In this document: positions 21,397 through 33,389 of the stretch, piece by piece
Layout: every line of letters begins with the position of its first letter
Position numbering within the stretch: the first letter of the stretch is position 1
NCBI GenBank assembly: GCA_033032865.1
Contig: JAWHQI010000049.1
Location: forward strand, 992,001-1,056,000
DNA length: 64,000 nucleotides
Reading direction: 5' to 3'
Origin: Dactylorhiza incarnata
Taxonomy: Eukaryota; Streptophyta; Magnoliopsida; Asparagales; Orchidaceae
Notes under the pieces: model-generated
Told to the model about the DNA's origin: nothing
The model's database searches: none
Seen by the model: only the letters and a program-made list of their open reading frames with translations
Translations under genes and position numbers: made by a program

Positions 21397-22516
21397 GGCG
21401 GCTGAGAGTGGAGCGGGGCCTTCTCGACCCCCTCGTTCGACTGCAAGTAGTGCACCAACTCCGGTGCCGACTCCTCCTTCGGCTGAAACTGTAAGGATGA
21501 TCGCTGAGGCAGTATTTGCGATGTTCACGGCGCAACCAAGAGGGCATGTCGACGACCTCCTATTCCGGGAGCGTCTCCAGTGCAGGCTCCAGCAGCCGAA
21601 CCTGCGGTGGAAAGGCCAGTGCTGTTGAGGGCACGAAGAGCTCCAGATCAACAGATGCAATACTTTTTGAGTTTCCACCCTCCCACGTTCACGGGGGCAG
21701 GAACCCCGACGCAAGCGGAGGATTAGCTGACAAGGGTGCGCAAAACCTTGAAGGCCATAGATAAAGAGGAAGAGCAATAAGTTACTTTGGCAACCTTCCT
21801 ATTGGATTTGGATGCACATCTGTGGTGGGACGAGATGAAGTTACATCAGCTAGCAGGGAGGCAGCTGACAGATATCTCCTTTGATGAGTTTTCCAGACTA
21901 TTCTTGGCGCGGTATCTGCCACCGGCCCAACAGATAGAGATGGAAAATCAGTTCAACTGTCTGACTCAGGGTGATAGAATGATCGACGACTATCTACATG
22001 AGTTTACACGGTTGGGGCGTTATGCAGGCGTAACGTTTGCGGATGAAAATCGTAAGACAAATCAGTTTTACGAAGGCTTGCGTGAAGAGTTGCGGTTCCT
22101 TCTGTCGTGGCCAATGACGCAAGGGTTTATGACCCTGGTCAACTCGGCTCATTCTTTAGAGAAAGATATGAAACGGTCCCAAAGCAGGAAGGAGCTAGCA
22201 GTAGTCAAGCCATAGTTCAAAGTAGCGAGCTCGGCAAAGTCGGGACGAGACAAATGGAAGAAAGGAGCGCGACCGTCTGGTTCAGCTCAATCTTCAGCAT
22301 CGGGAGTGAATGGGCATCGCCCAATCATCTGTTACAACTGCGGCAAGCCGGGACATATTGCTGGTGACTGTCATAGTGGGAAGAAGCTCGTTGCGGCCTA
22401 TTTAGCAGAGAAAGGAAAGGCAGCAGAGTCAACCGCATCTCACGCTGCCCTAGCCCAGCCTAGAGTATATAACCTTGGCCAACAGGAGGCCATCAAACAG
22501 AACGATGTGGTGACAG
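21397..22516 (+). pseudogene. Tekay-like gag, internal domain 3
   Basis: Homologue of the gag at 3402-4526. The gag core (LWWDEMKLHQL, QFNCLTQGDRMIDDYLHEF) and a complete zinc knuckle CYNCGKPGHIAGDC are visible. Stops: TAG at 21724-21726 (Trp expected), TAA at 21778-21780 (shared with internal domain 2) and TAG at 22213-22215 (Glu in the sister). A short deletion near 21550 shifts frame in the Pro-rich part. The frame ends at VVTG before the intron-like segment. Confidence 0.85.
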
Positions 22517-22594
22517 GTATGCGATAGTATATAGCTTTTGTTGCTTTTTATACTTCATACCTTATGCATTGCTTGTTAACCATTGATGTCTTAG
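22517..22594 (+). other. Putative gag-protease intron, 78 nt, internal domain 3
   Basis: GTATGC to TCTTAG, with the same branch-like gttaac and in-frame TAG as the copy at 4527-4604. Removal joins VVTG to FVLIFNYLVRALFDTG in frame. Confidence 0.6.
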
Positions 22595-24684
22595 GCTTTG
22601 TCCTGATCTTTAATTATCTGGTGAGAGCACTATTTGATACGGGTGCTTCACATTCCTTTCTATCGGAGGCCTTCATACATCAACTTGGAGTGCCTTCGTT
22701 GTTTAGACAGGAACGATTAGATGTGTTGCTACCCAATGGGTGTTCGATGCGCGTGGATCGAGGTTGTGTGGTAAAGGTATGAATAGGGAGTCAAGACTTA
22801 GACTTGGAAGCACTGATACTCCCGCTCACGGAGTTCGATGTAATCTTTGGTATGGACTGGCTGTCAGCGCAGCAGGCCTACATTGATTGCATGTCTAAGG
22901 AAGTCACACTGGGACGGAATACCGAACGTGTGACTACGTTTGCTGGTTTGCGTGGATCGAGCAAGACACTGAGGTCTGCTGTCCAAGTGGTCAAGGCAGT
23001 TTGGCAAGGCACAGAGATATGTGTTGTGCTAGTGGGGGCTGCAAAGCCTCAACTCAGTTTGAGTGATGTTCCGGTGATTTCAGAGTATCCAGATGTGTTT
23101 CCGAAAGATCTCCCTGGGGCGCCACCTCAGCGAGAGATTGACTTCACTATAGAGCTAATGCCAGGTGCCAAACCTATTTCACGCTCTCTGTATCGAATTG
23201 CGCCAAAGGAGATGGCGGAATTGAAGGTTCAATTACAGGAGTTGTTAGAGCAGGGTTACATACGCCCAAGTACATCCCCTTGGGGCGCTCCGGTCCTTTT
23301 TGTGAAGAAGAAGGATGGAAGCCTGCGTCTATGCATTGACAACCGAGAATTGAACAAGCTGACCGAGAAGAACAAGTATCCGATTCCTCGAATCGATGAC
23401 TTATTCGATCAGCTAGTTGGGTCAACTGTGTATTCAAAGTTGGATCTCAAGTCCGGCTATTACCAGTTGCGAATTCGAGATTGTGATATCTCCAAAACAG
23501 CATTCAGTACCCGCTACGGACACTTCGAGTTTACAGTAATGCCGTTTGGATTAATGAACGCGCCGTCAGTATTTATGGATCTGATGAATAGGACCTTTTG
23601 AGAGTACCTTGATCGGTTTATCATTGTCTTCATTGACAATATCTTGGTGTACTCTCAGTCTGAAGAAGAGCACGCGATTCATTTACGTGAAGTTTTGGAA
23701 ACCCTATGACGTAGTCAACTATATGCCAAGTTCTCTAAGTGTGAGTTCTGGCTAGCCTCAGTGGCGTTCCTTGGTCATGTTGTTAGTGGCAAGGGTATCG
23801 CAGTTGATCCGGCAAAGATTGATGCAATCCAGAAGTGACCCGTTTTGGCGACAGTAGCGGAAGTCAGGAGTTTCCTTGGTCCTGCCGGCTACTATCGGTG
23901 CTTCGTGGAGAACTTTTCGCGGATCGCTGTACCTCTCACCACCTTGACGAGGAAGGATCAGAAGTTCGTTTGGTCACCGGAGTGTGCACGGGCTTTTGAG
24001 GAACTGAAGAGGCGCCTGACCACAGCACCAATTCTGTGTTTGCCATCTGGTGTAGAGGGTTATGAAATTTACAGTGATGCGTCAGGGAGCGGCTTAGGCT
24101 GCGTACTTCTTCAGCATGGTCAAGTAATAGCTTATGACTCTCGTGAGTTGAAAGTGCATGAGAGGAATTATCTGGTCCACGACTTGGAGTTGGCGGCCGT
24201 GATCTTCGCTCTAAAGTTGTGGCGACACTACTTATATGGTGTGAAGGTTGACATCTTTACAGACCATAAGAGCCTTAAGTATCTGTTAACGCAGAAGGAG
24301 CTCAATATGCTACAACGAAGGTGGATGGAGTTCCTGGGGGACTACTCTTTTGATATACATTATACTACCGGAAAGGGGAATGTCATCGCAGATGCATTGA
24401 GCAGGAGGGCTTTTTCACAGGCCAACTGGATTCAGATGTATGATCCACGTCTGATCAGGGACTTGGAAGCCTTGGAGATCTCCTGTGTAGAGAGGAGTTC
24501 TAGTGCGAATGCGTGCTTAAACTGGACGGAGGTGCAGTATGACCTCGCCGACAGAATACGACAGGCCTTGGAGCTTGATTCGAGCATGCAACGTTATTTA
24601 GCAGAGTCTGGGGATGGGACTGCTGCAGAGTTTGTAGTAGATGACGGTCTGATGTGGAAAGACGGTCGGTTGTGCGTCCCAAAT
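22595..24684 (+). pseudogene. Tekay-like protease, RT and RNase H, internal domain 3, truncated
   Basis: Protease (LFDTGASHSFL), a well-preserved RT ([33 protein letters not shown]) and RNase H ([38 protein letters not shown]). Defects: TGA at 22783 in the protease, TGA at 23599-23601, motif C is FIDN instead of FIDD (loss of a catalytic Asp), and stops near 23709 and 23838. The coding sequence breaks off at 24684 in the RNase H-integrase spacer, before the zinc site, and unrelated sequence follows. It keeps the 20-residue segment deleted from internal domain 2. Confidence 0.9.
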
Positions 24685-24834
24685 CTGCATATGGACTTTT
24701 GATGTCAATATAAACCCCTCGAAATGATGTCGGGTTTAATGACTGAACAACCCTCATACTACCTCCACAAGTGGAACCCCGTAGACCCGAACTTGAATTT
24801 CGGTGATAAAATTATTCTTTTGTTTATTGGGATT
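24685..24834 (+). other. Junction segment, diverged chromovirus 3' end
   Basis: No coding frame. The last 60 bases (gaatttcggtgataaaattattctttt...) resemble the pre-LTR block gaatttcgggacgaaattctttt seen before LTR A, in degraded form. This suggests the tail of another, older chromovirus joined to the truncated copy. Confidence 0.45.
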
Positions 24835-25841
24835 TGTAACATCCTCAGAACTTCTAGACCCCTTAACTTCAATTAGGGTGAGGCAAGTGGTGAGTGTTGT
24901 GAGTTTGTGCTAGGTTGCAACCTTAGGACACATAGGGTTAGGTAAACTCACATGTGATCTCCTTAGGACTCAAGTCAACCTAAGTCAAACTAGCTCAACA
25001 TGAACTCTCACCTACAAATTGATTCCACCAATTGATTATAAACACTTAAAGGAACCCTATGGATCCAAAAGCCCCATCATGGGGTCAACAATTTGACCAA
25101 AGTCAACCTTTCCCCAATTTTTGTCAAAATCACACATATTGGCCAAATTGGCTCAAGTAGGCCTTCACCATGATTCAATCAACCTTGGGTAGTGTCATTG
25201 GACTCAAGACCATCACATTGGACCAGTCAAATCATTAATTGACCAAGTCAAACCCTAAAGTCAACCCTAGGTCAAAATTGGACTAAAATTGGGTATTTAA
25301 ATAAATTATGCCAAGCCATATGGGCTAAAGCCCTCAAGGTCAGCCCACATGCACAATGACCACCCTTTCCCACTGAATCCAACTTGCAATGACATGCAAA
25401 GGGGTAGCATGGTCATTTTCCCCTTCCTTCATTAGAGACAAAGATGATTTTGAGGAATGGAGGCCATGTGGCCCTCCATTCCTCTGCCCAAAGCTTTCCC
25501 TGAGCCCCGACATCAATTCCCAGCCATTTTGTACTGACTAGGTGCCATGTGGTGGCTGGGAGGAACATCCAAGGGAGAGGCCGAAAGTCCAACTATTCAA
25601 ACTCCTATAACCAGCCCTCCCCGGCCATTTTAGATTTTTCCATCATCATCAGAGAGCTCCAAGGAGTCGAGCCAGTGCTTTGGAGTGAAGCAAACAGTGG
25701 AGAATCGAGATTTCTGGGAGGATCGCCCGAGCTCGCCGCCACCATGCCGCACCACCATAATACCCGCTGTCAGCCCTATTTCAGGTCCGGTTTCTCCCCC
25801 CTCTCTCTGTGCTAGAATCTAGACCCACCTAGGAGTGATAT
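24835..25841 (+). repeat. Probable start of an older Tekay-like LTR
   Basis: Begins TGTAACATCCTC after the degraded pre-LTR block, the form expected of a Tekay/Del-type LTR. It contains ctataa near 25607 as a possible TATA box, then a purine- and GC-rich leader-like stretch. It is split at 25841 by the CRM-like element and would continue at 41917. No end with primer site was found, so the LTR length is unknown. Confidence 0.4.
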
Positions 25842-26322
25842 TGATGCAGACGACGGCCCTCAACAGGAAGATGATCGTAACGGGGTGCTTACGGATGCTA
25901 CCGGCACGCTTGCGGACGACGGCACTTCTCCAACCAAAGACTTGCGCCGCCATCACCGCGACGATAGTAATGACAGACGCCATCGCCGCTACAACCTCCG
26001 TCCGCGACACAAGAACATTAATTAATAATTATAATAATTTAATTATAATTATTAATTAATATTATCATGCTTTTTTTTAAAATAAGAATATTTTAATTAA
26101 TAATTATCCTTATAATTATTAATTAAAATTGTCATGCTTTATTTTATTTATTGGAACTTGTCATGTTTGTTTTATTGTTTTAATTTGGACTGTGTTTAGC
26201 CGCTGTGATTGTAAAGCCTATATAAGGCTATGTTTTCGAGGATTTGGATTAACAAGGAATGAAATAAAAATTGAAACCCTAATTCTTCCCTCTTGAATTT
26301 CTCTCCCCCTCTCTCTTGGCCG

Positions 26323-26354
<32 letters not shown>

Positions 26355-27167
26355 TTATCTTCCTCCCCCTCTCCAAGTTCGGCCAAGGCCCACCCACCTC
26401 TCTCTCTCCCTTTCAAGCCGTCGGCCACCCCTTCCCCCTCTAGGAAAGGCCACACACCTTCTTCCTCCACTATTCCTCCACCACCTTTCCTCTCTCCTCC
26501 CCCATAAACCCATACCCCTCTCTTGGCCTCCCCCCCCCCCCTCAAATCTCATTTGTGTTGGAGTTTCCTCCGCGGCGCGTGGTGGTTTCGTATAGATCTT
26601 GGACGACGTGAAGCAAAGACGACGAGTAGGATTCCTCTCCAAACAACGTACTTCCGGTGGATCATTAGAAGAACGACCGGGCGAGTGCATGCTTGAGGAT
26701 AAACTTATCTCAAGCGGGGTAACGAACGATCCACTCGTGTGTTTTTTTTCTCTAGATTATTCTTGTGGTGGAATCTGTGGCGTGATCTTCGAATCACCGA
26801 ATTATCGTGGTTTTCTCTCATATTGAAATTGCATTCATCCTTTTTTAATTTTCGAAGGGGTTTGGCGAACCCCGACTTTTTGTTGGGAGAGATCTACCAT
26901 TTTCTTAATCGATATTTTTTGGTGGATCTCTTTTGGTACAACGCATAGCTTGACCGGATCGGGTGGGTGCATTTCGCTTGATTGAACATTGGCTTATCGC
27001 CTTGGGAGATCTCAAGAGGTTTAGCAAACCTTCGTGTGGAAATTGTTTCTCTTTGCCTAGTCCGGTGCACTTGCATTGTGTGGCTCGCATTTGCATCATT
27101 TTCTTAAGTCGCGGTTCATCGTAGATCTACCCACAACGAGTGTATCGGAGAGTGTAGGCCTACATCA
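25842..27167 (+). repeat. 5' LTR of the CRM-like element
   Basis: 1326 bp. TATATAAG at 26219-26226 is a good TATA box, preceded by AT-rich repeats of attaattaat type. An uninterrupted run of 32 C lies at 26323-26354; the 3' LTR has 12 C at the same place. The first 180 bp are homologous to the pol C-terminal coding part of the 3' LTR. Confidence 0.92.
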
Positions 27168-27622
27168 ATTTGTTATCAAAGCGAGGTTCGTTTCAATTTC
27201 TTAATTGACGCATTCCTGATATTTTCTTAGAACGTCGGCACTCACAATCTACACACGTTTCTACGCTCAAAATTTAAAAATAAATTTTCGTTGGTCTGCG
27301 AATAGCGGTCTAGAATTTCTATTTTTCTGCGAAATTCAAAAAAAAACAAAATTCTGGACATTCCCCATTATTTTCTCTGTAAGAAAATCAAAAAACATAT
27401 TTAATACCCTATAGTTATTAGGCGGGAGAAAAATTATCTTTCATAAAAATTTTAGCCTGTTTAAAATTTCTGGTCTGCGTTTAGCGTCCAAAATCTGTTA
27501 TTTTCCAGCAAAAAAATCAAAAAAAAAAAAATTAATATTCTACATATCATTTTCTATTAGAAAATAAAAAAAAATATTCATTTATAAACATTTTCTGGTC
27601 AGAATCGTTAGGTCTACGTTGC
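27168..27622 (+). other. Primer-binding site and AT-rich leader of the CRM-like element
   Basis: tttgttatcaaagcgagg just inside the LTR is a degenerate form of TGGTATCAGAGCGAGG (tRNA-Met). The remaining leader is A/T-rich with short A runs and no frame. Confidence 0.65.
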
Positions 27623-28165
27623 ATGCGTACGAGACTTGGCACGGAGTATCCAACGTCCTCGTCTCAATTGACGGACGATCGGGACTCGGGTCACGGTCCA
27701 ACGGCTATTGATGAACTCCGCCAGGAGTTCAATGATCAGTTGACGGACATCCGAGAGATGTTACACGAGATTCGGCTAGCCCAAAGGGCATCTCAGGATC
27801 TTGTTGCCCGTCAACACGTAGGGGAAAATATTAACGTTAATCGTGTCCCTGATCCTGACCCCCCAAACCCTGCAGCCCCCCAACGTGCTGAAGGGAACAT
27901 TAATCCTAATGGTAATCCCGAATAGGCCCCACGAGCACCGCACGACTTTGATATCACTAGGGTTGTTCGGATCAAACCACCATCCTATGATGGGTTGGGT
28001 GATCCCCAAGTTTTCTTGGATTGGGTTACGGAGATAGAATGCTACTTTCTGTGGCAAAATTTGACTGACGAGGATAAGGTGCGTGTGGCACGTATGAAGT
28101 TGTTGGGATGAGCTAAGTCATACTGGCTCAATGAGGAGCGGCGTTTAGGTGCGAGGGATGGTTTG
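27623..28165 (+). pseudogene. CRM-like gag, N-terminal part
   Basis: Starts at ATG 27623 (MRTRLGTEYPTSSSQL). A coiled-coil-like stretch (DELRQEFNDQLTDIREMLHEI) is followed by the gag entry FDITRVVRIKPPSYDGLGDP and FLDWVTEIECYF. TAG at 27923-27925 (Gln expected) and TGA near 28109 (Trp expected) break the frame. The coding sequence stops at 28165, where the Tekay-like element entered, and resumes at 36426. Confidence 0.82.
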
Positions 28166-30051
28166 TGTAACACCCTCCCTGTCACATAGCATATAACAGT
28201 AGGTCCGGCCGGGACCCCACGCCATATGAAATGAACAGAAGAGCGTGTTACTAAAATTAGCATTAAACAGTTATAAACTATAACTATCTCAGCATCAGAG
28301 TCACAACGGAAGCATATTTATCATTTACTTGAAACCAGTTATATACATGTCCACATCACTACTCGGAATGAAATACATAAATAGTTATTACATAAGTTTG
28401 TTTAAATCATCTAAGTGGCTTCCAAACATCGGCACGCAGGCCGGCCATACATGAACAAAAGCTTTGTCCTTCAAGGGCCAGCACAGCACAGCACAGCAGC
28501 AGGGGCTTCAGCCCGCTATCTCCCGCTAGTCTCACCGGGACCTGTATAAGCAAATCCACCAATTGGTGGGAAAACAAGCAACCGGTCAGCTTTAGCTGAC
28601 CAAGATTTATAACGACCCCGCCCCACACTCGGGGCGGCGGTGCTCCTTCCCTGCAAGTAAGAGTCAGCAGCATATATATATATCCGCAAACAACACCAAC
28701 GGATGCAAACCAAGCCACCCGCTTCGTGCTCTCAAGGCACACTTTGGCATACTCCCTGAGCTACGCCTTTCACGCTAAGTCATATTTCAACTTAGACAAG
28801 CAATTTGAGCTAGTCCGTACACACGAAGTTCCGGCACTCTTCCATAGTCCGGTGTAATGAGGGGCGACCTCTACACCAACACTACAGGGGGTTCGACCCA
28901 GCTAGACCCGCGCTCAATCATCGTTGTATATACGATACGGGTAAGCTTCACCCAATACCCATTTCTTAAAGCTGGGGTTTGCAAGTTCCACAGCTTTGTC
29001 TGCTACCATCCAATTTCCAGGACTGTAGGTAGCACAGAAGCATACACATTGTGCTGGGCGCTATCGTCGGCGCTAGCACTAGCGCCCGGCGTTAGCTACA
29101 GAACTCAGTTCTGCCCGGCACTGGTAACAAAATTGCTACCTCTGGGAAAACACCTCCAGATAACAACACAGGTAGTTCACCTGGAGCAACCGCCGGCGCT
29201 AACGCTAGCGCCCGGCGCTAGCAGCAGAACCTAGTTCTACTACGATTTTTCGAGTACAGCCTGGACAATACCTCCAGGTCCTATTTTCTGCACAATAACA
29301 TTCACATGACCCGAATCACAGTCTGTACACGGATTTTTCTCCGGCACGTTACACGCATTAAAACATCACCAATCCGGCTCGACTTGTCCAGATGGGCTTC
29401 ACGCAGCATGCCTATGCCCGTACTACCGTTCCGGGCTCTATATGCAATTTGTGGGGGAAATCACTTCATCCCATCGGAAGATCCGATCTACTTTTTCGTA
29501 GAAGTCTTCCTAAATACATTCAAATCAAAGGACGTTCATGTCCAAGGATTAGGGAGGAGAATCGTTACCCTTGTAGGCCGTTTCGGTGCCATAGTAATAA
29601 GAGGGAGATGGCTGGAATCCGCGGTGGCACACGCACGAAGACGATGCTTCACAAATCCCTCCTGGCACGACGAAAGCTCAACTCCAAAGGCTCTCCTTCC
29701 TTGCTCCCAAACCTCTGCCCTCAACTCTCCTCTATGCTCTCAGACCAGGAATGGCAGAGAAAATGGGGAAAGAATCGGATTTGAGGATATTTAAGATTTA
29801 GCGCTACCGCCGGCGCTAGTGGCTAGCGCCTGGCGCTAGCCCTAAGTCGGTACCGCTAAGAGCCGCTACTGTCGGCGCTATTGCTAGCGCTTGGCGCTAT
29901 CGACAGCTCGACGTCTCGACGCTTCGATGCCCCGACGTCTCAACGGGTGCGCTACCGCTGGCGCTAGCACTAGCGCCTGGCGCTAGCTCCCTTAATTCAG
30001 CTCATGCTCATTGTTGGTATTTTGGGTGCACATGCTATTTGGGGTCTTACA
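28166..30051 (-). repeat. 3' LTR of the minus-strand Tekay-like element
   Basis: 1886 bp, complement of TGTAAGACCCC...GTGTTACA. Closely similar to 34532-36420. GGCGCTAGC-type palindrome blocks lie at about 29058-29222 and 29799-29995. A short TA run lies at about 28673-28683. Confidence 0.92.
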
Positions 30052-30066
30052 ATTCTTCCCCCCTTA
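30052..30066 (-). other. Polypurine tract of the minus-strand Tekay-like element
   Basis: attcttcccccctta on the plus strand reads taaggggggaagaat on the minus strand, adjacent to the 3' LTR. Confidence 0.82.
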
Positions 30067-30131
30067 AAGAATTTCGTCCCGAAATTCTAACAGTGCAAAT
30101 AATCACAAAAATACGAAATATGATTTGTACC

Positions 30132-31288
30132 TCAACTGAAAAGCTTGGGAAACTCCTCACGCATGGTTTGCTCGCGCTCCCATGTAAGCTCCTCACGACC
30201 GCAGTTGTTCCAGCGGACTTTGACCATCTTGATCAATTTATTCTGCAGTTGTTTGATCTCAGTGTCTTCGATGCTAATAGGTATGACCTTTGTCTTCAAC
30301 CCATCATCGACCGACACCTGATTAGCCACAAGCACTTGGCTAGGCTCTTGTACAGCTTTTCTCAATACTGATATGTGGAACACATCATGCAGACTACTCA
30401 ACTCTGTCGAAAGAGCGGATAGGCAGCTTCGCCAACACGTTCTAGTATCTCAAACGGTCCAAGGTATCTTGGACTCAGCTTTTTCAAGCGCCGAATCCGG
30501 GACACACCCTTGAAAGGTTTGATTTTGAGATAAACCCAGTCGCCCACAGCGAACTCGACGTTTCTGTGCTTGGCATTGTAGTATTTCGCCTGCCTATCTT
30601 GCGCAATTAACATTCTCTCAGGAATTGTTTGAATAGCCGAATTTGCCTCTTCGATTTCCTTTCGCTTAAACAGCTTCGTTTCACCTGTCTCCGCCCAAGA
30701 TAAGGGAGTGCGGCAATCTCTACCATAGAGGGCTTCGAAGGGTGCCATCTTTATACTTGCCCGATAGCTGTTATTGTAAGAGAATTCGATCATGAAAAGA
30801 TGATCTTCCCACTTTTTACCGAAGTCCAGGACGCACATTCGGAGCATATCCTCCAGAGTTCTGTTCGTACATTCAGTCTGTCGATCCGTCTGAGGGTGGA
30901 AGGCAGTGCTAAACTTCAGCTTTGTACCTAACAACTGGTGGATTAGCCTCCAATCTTTCGAAGTGAAACGCCCATCTCGGTCACTGACGATGCTACGGGG
31001 CACACCGTGCAATCGTACAATGCTATTAACATAAAGTTTTGCTAACTTTTCAACTGAATCGTCCTTCCGGTTTGGAATAAAGTGGGCTACCTTCGTCAAG
31101 CAATCCACGATCACCCATACGGCATCATTCCCACTCTGTGATCTCGGCAAACCGTGCACGAAATTCATGTCTTGGTACATCTTTGTGCTCCCTGGGTGAA
31201 TTGAGTATTTGGTAAAATGCGCTTCATACATCAATTCCTCTTGCAGCTTACCCACATTTGGGACGTACAAACGACCGTCTTTCCACAT
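30132..31288 (-). pseudogene. Tekay-like integrase and chromodomain with internal deletion
   Basis: From 31288 ([15 protein letters not shown]) through [18 protein letters not shown] and directly to NFVHGLP. About 55 residues present in the copy at window start (the rest of the zinc site, the CC pair and the first catalytic Asp) are missing at about 31170. The second and third catalytic positions remain ([15 protein letters not shown] shows Cys where Glu is expected). A frameshift near 30400 precedes the chromodomain (VKVRWNNCGREELTWERE). Integration activity is not possible from this frame. Confidence 0.88.
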
Positions 31289-33310
31289 CAGACCTATCGT
31301 TTACCACAAACTCTGCAGCAGTCCCATCTCCAGACTCTGCTAAATAGTGTTGCATGCTTGAATCAAGCTCCAAGGCCTGTCGTATTCTGTCGGCGAGGTC
31401 ATACTGCACCTCCATCCAGTTTAAGCACGCATTCACACTAGAACTCCTCTCTACACAGGAGATCTCCAAGGCTTCAAAGTCCCTGATCAGACGTGGATCA
31501 TACATCTGAATCCATTTGGCCTGTGAAAAAGCCCTCCTGCTCAATGCATCTGCGACGACATTCCCCTTTCCGGGAGTATAATGTATATCAAAAGTGTAGT
31601 CCCCCAGGAACTCCATCCACCTTCGTTGTCTCATATTGAGCTCCTTCTGCGTTAACAGATACTTAAGGCTCTTATGGTCTGTAAAGATGTCAACCTTCAC
31701 ACCATATAAGTAATGCCGCCACAGCTTTAGAGCGAATATCACGGCCGCCAACTCCAAGTCGTGGACCGGATAATTCCGCTCATACACTTTCAACTAGCGA
31801 GAGCCATAAGCTATCACCTGACCGTGCTGAAGAACTACGCAGCCTAAGCTGCTCCCTGACGCAGCACTATAAATTTCATAACCCTCTGCACCAGATGGTA
31901 AACACAAAATTGGTGCTGTGGTCAGACGCCTCTTTAATTACTCAAAAGCCCGTGCACACTCCGGTGACCAAACGAACTTCTGATATTTCCTCGTCAAGGT
32001 AGTGAGAGGTAGAGCGATCCGTGAAAAGTTCTCCACGAAGCGCCGATAGTAGCCGGCAAGTCCAAGGAAACTCCTGACTTCCGCTACTATCGCCAAAACG
32101 GTCCACTTTTGGATTGCATCGATCTTTGCTGGATCCACTGCGATACCCTCGCCACTAACAACATGACCAAGGAACGCTACTGAGGCTAGCCAGAACTCGC
32201 ACTTCGAGAACTTGGCATAAAGTTGACTACGTCGAAGGGTTTCCAAAACCTTACGCAAAGGACTCGCGTGCTCTTCTTCAAACTGAGAGTACGCCAAGAT
32301 GTCGTCAATGAAGACAATGACAAATCGATCAAGGTACTCTCGAAAGGTTCTATTCATCAGATCCATAAAGACTGACGGTGCATTCATTAACCCAAACGGC
32401 ATCACTGTAAACTCGAAGTTCCCGTAGCGGGTACTGAACGCTGTCTTGGGGACATCACAATCCCGAATTCGTAACTGGTAATAGCCGGACTGCTGATCGA
32501 ATAAGTCGTCGATTCGAGGGATCAGATACTTGTTCTTCTCGGTCAGCTTGTTCAATTCTCGGTAGTCAATGCATAGACGCAGGCTTCCGTCCTTCTTCTT
32601 CACAAAAAGGACCGGAGCACTCCAAGGGGAGGTACTTGGACATATATAACCCTGCTCTAGCAACTCCTGTAATTGAACTTTCAATTCCGCCATCTCCTTT
32701 GGCCCAATTCGGTACGGAGAGCGTGAAGCAGGTTTGGCACCTGACACCAGCTCTATAGTGAATTCAATCTCTCTCTGAGGTGGCGCCCCAGGGAGATCTT
32801 TCGGAAACACATCTGGATATTCTGAAATCACAGGAACATCACTCAAACTGGGTTGAGGCTTTGCAGCCCCCACTAGCACAACACATAACTTTGCGCCTTG
32901 TCGAACCGCCTTGACCACTTGGACAGCAGACATCAGTGTCTTGCTCGATCCACGTAAACCAGCAAATGTAGTCGCACGTTCGGTATTCCGCCCCAGTGTG
33001 ACTTCCTTAGACGTGCAATCAATGTAGGCATGCTGCGCTAACAGCCAGTCCATACCAAAGATTACATCGAACTCCGTGAGCGGGAGTATTAGTGCTTCCA
33101 AATCAAAGTCTTGACTCCCTATTCGTACCTTTACCACACAACCTCGATCCACGCGCATTGAACACCCATTGGGTAGCAACACATCTAATCGTTCCTGTCT
33201 AAACGACGAAGGCATTCTAAATTGCTATATGAAGGTCTCCGATAGAAAGGAATGTGAAGTACCCTTATATCATAGTGCTCTCGCCGGATATTTAAAAATT
33301 AGGTCAAAGC
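31289..33310 (-). pseudogene. Tekay-like protease, RT and RNase H with RT deletion
   Basis: After the intron, the protease start carries a stop (RAL*YKG) and lost the DTG context. The frame from 33215 is then open through RT to 31938. In RT, DDLFDQ joins QSGYYQLRI: 13 residues are gone, including motif A Asp (SKLDLK in the sisters). Motif C FIDDIL is intact. A stop at 31938 and others to about 31794 separate RT from RNase H, which reads [36 protein letters not shown]. The missing motif A Asp makes this RT non-catalytic. Confidence 0.88.
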
Positions 33311-33389
33311 CTAGTACACGATCAGTTAACAAGCAGTGCAACAAGGTATGAAGTATAAAAAGCAACAAAAGCTATATACTATCACATAC
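33311..33389 (-). other. Putative gag-protease intron, 79 nt
   Basis: On the minus strand GTATGTG to TACTAG, with branch-like gttaact, at the same place (after VTG) as in the plus-strand copies. Here the length is 79, not a multiple of three, so only removal restores the gag-protease frame. Donor GTATGT is closer to plant consensus than in the other copies. Confidence 0.6.

Noticed and set aside
26293..26595. Proline-rich and glycine-rich frames in the CRM-like LTR
   Set aside because: Produced by the C homopolymer and CT-rich LTR sequence on the two strands.
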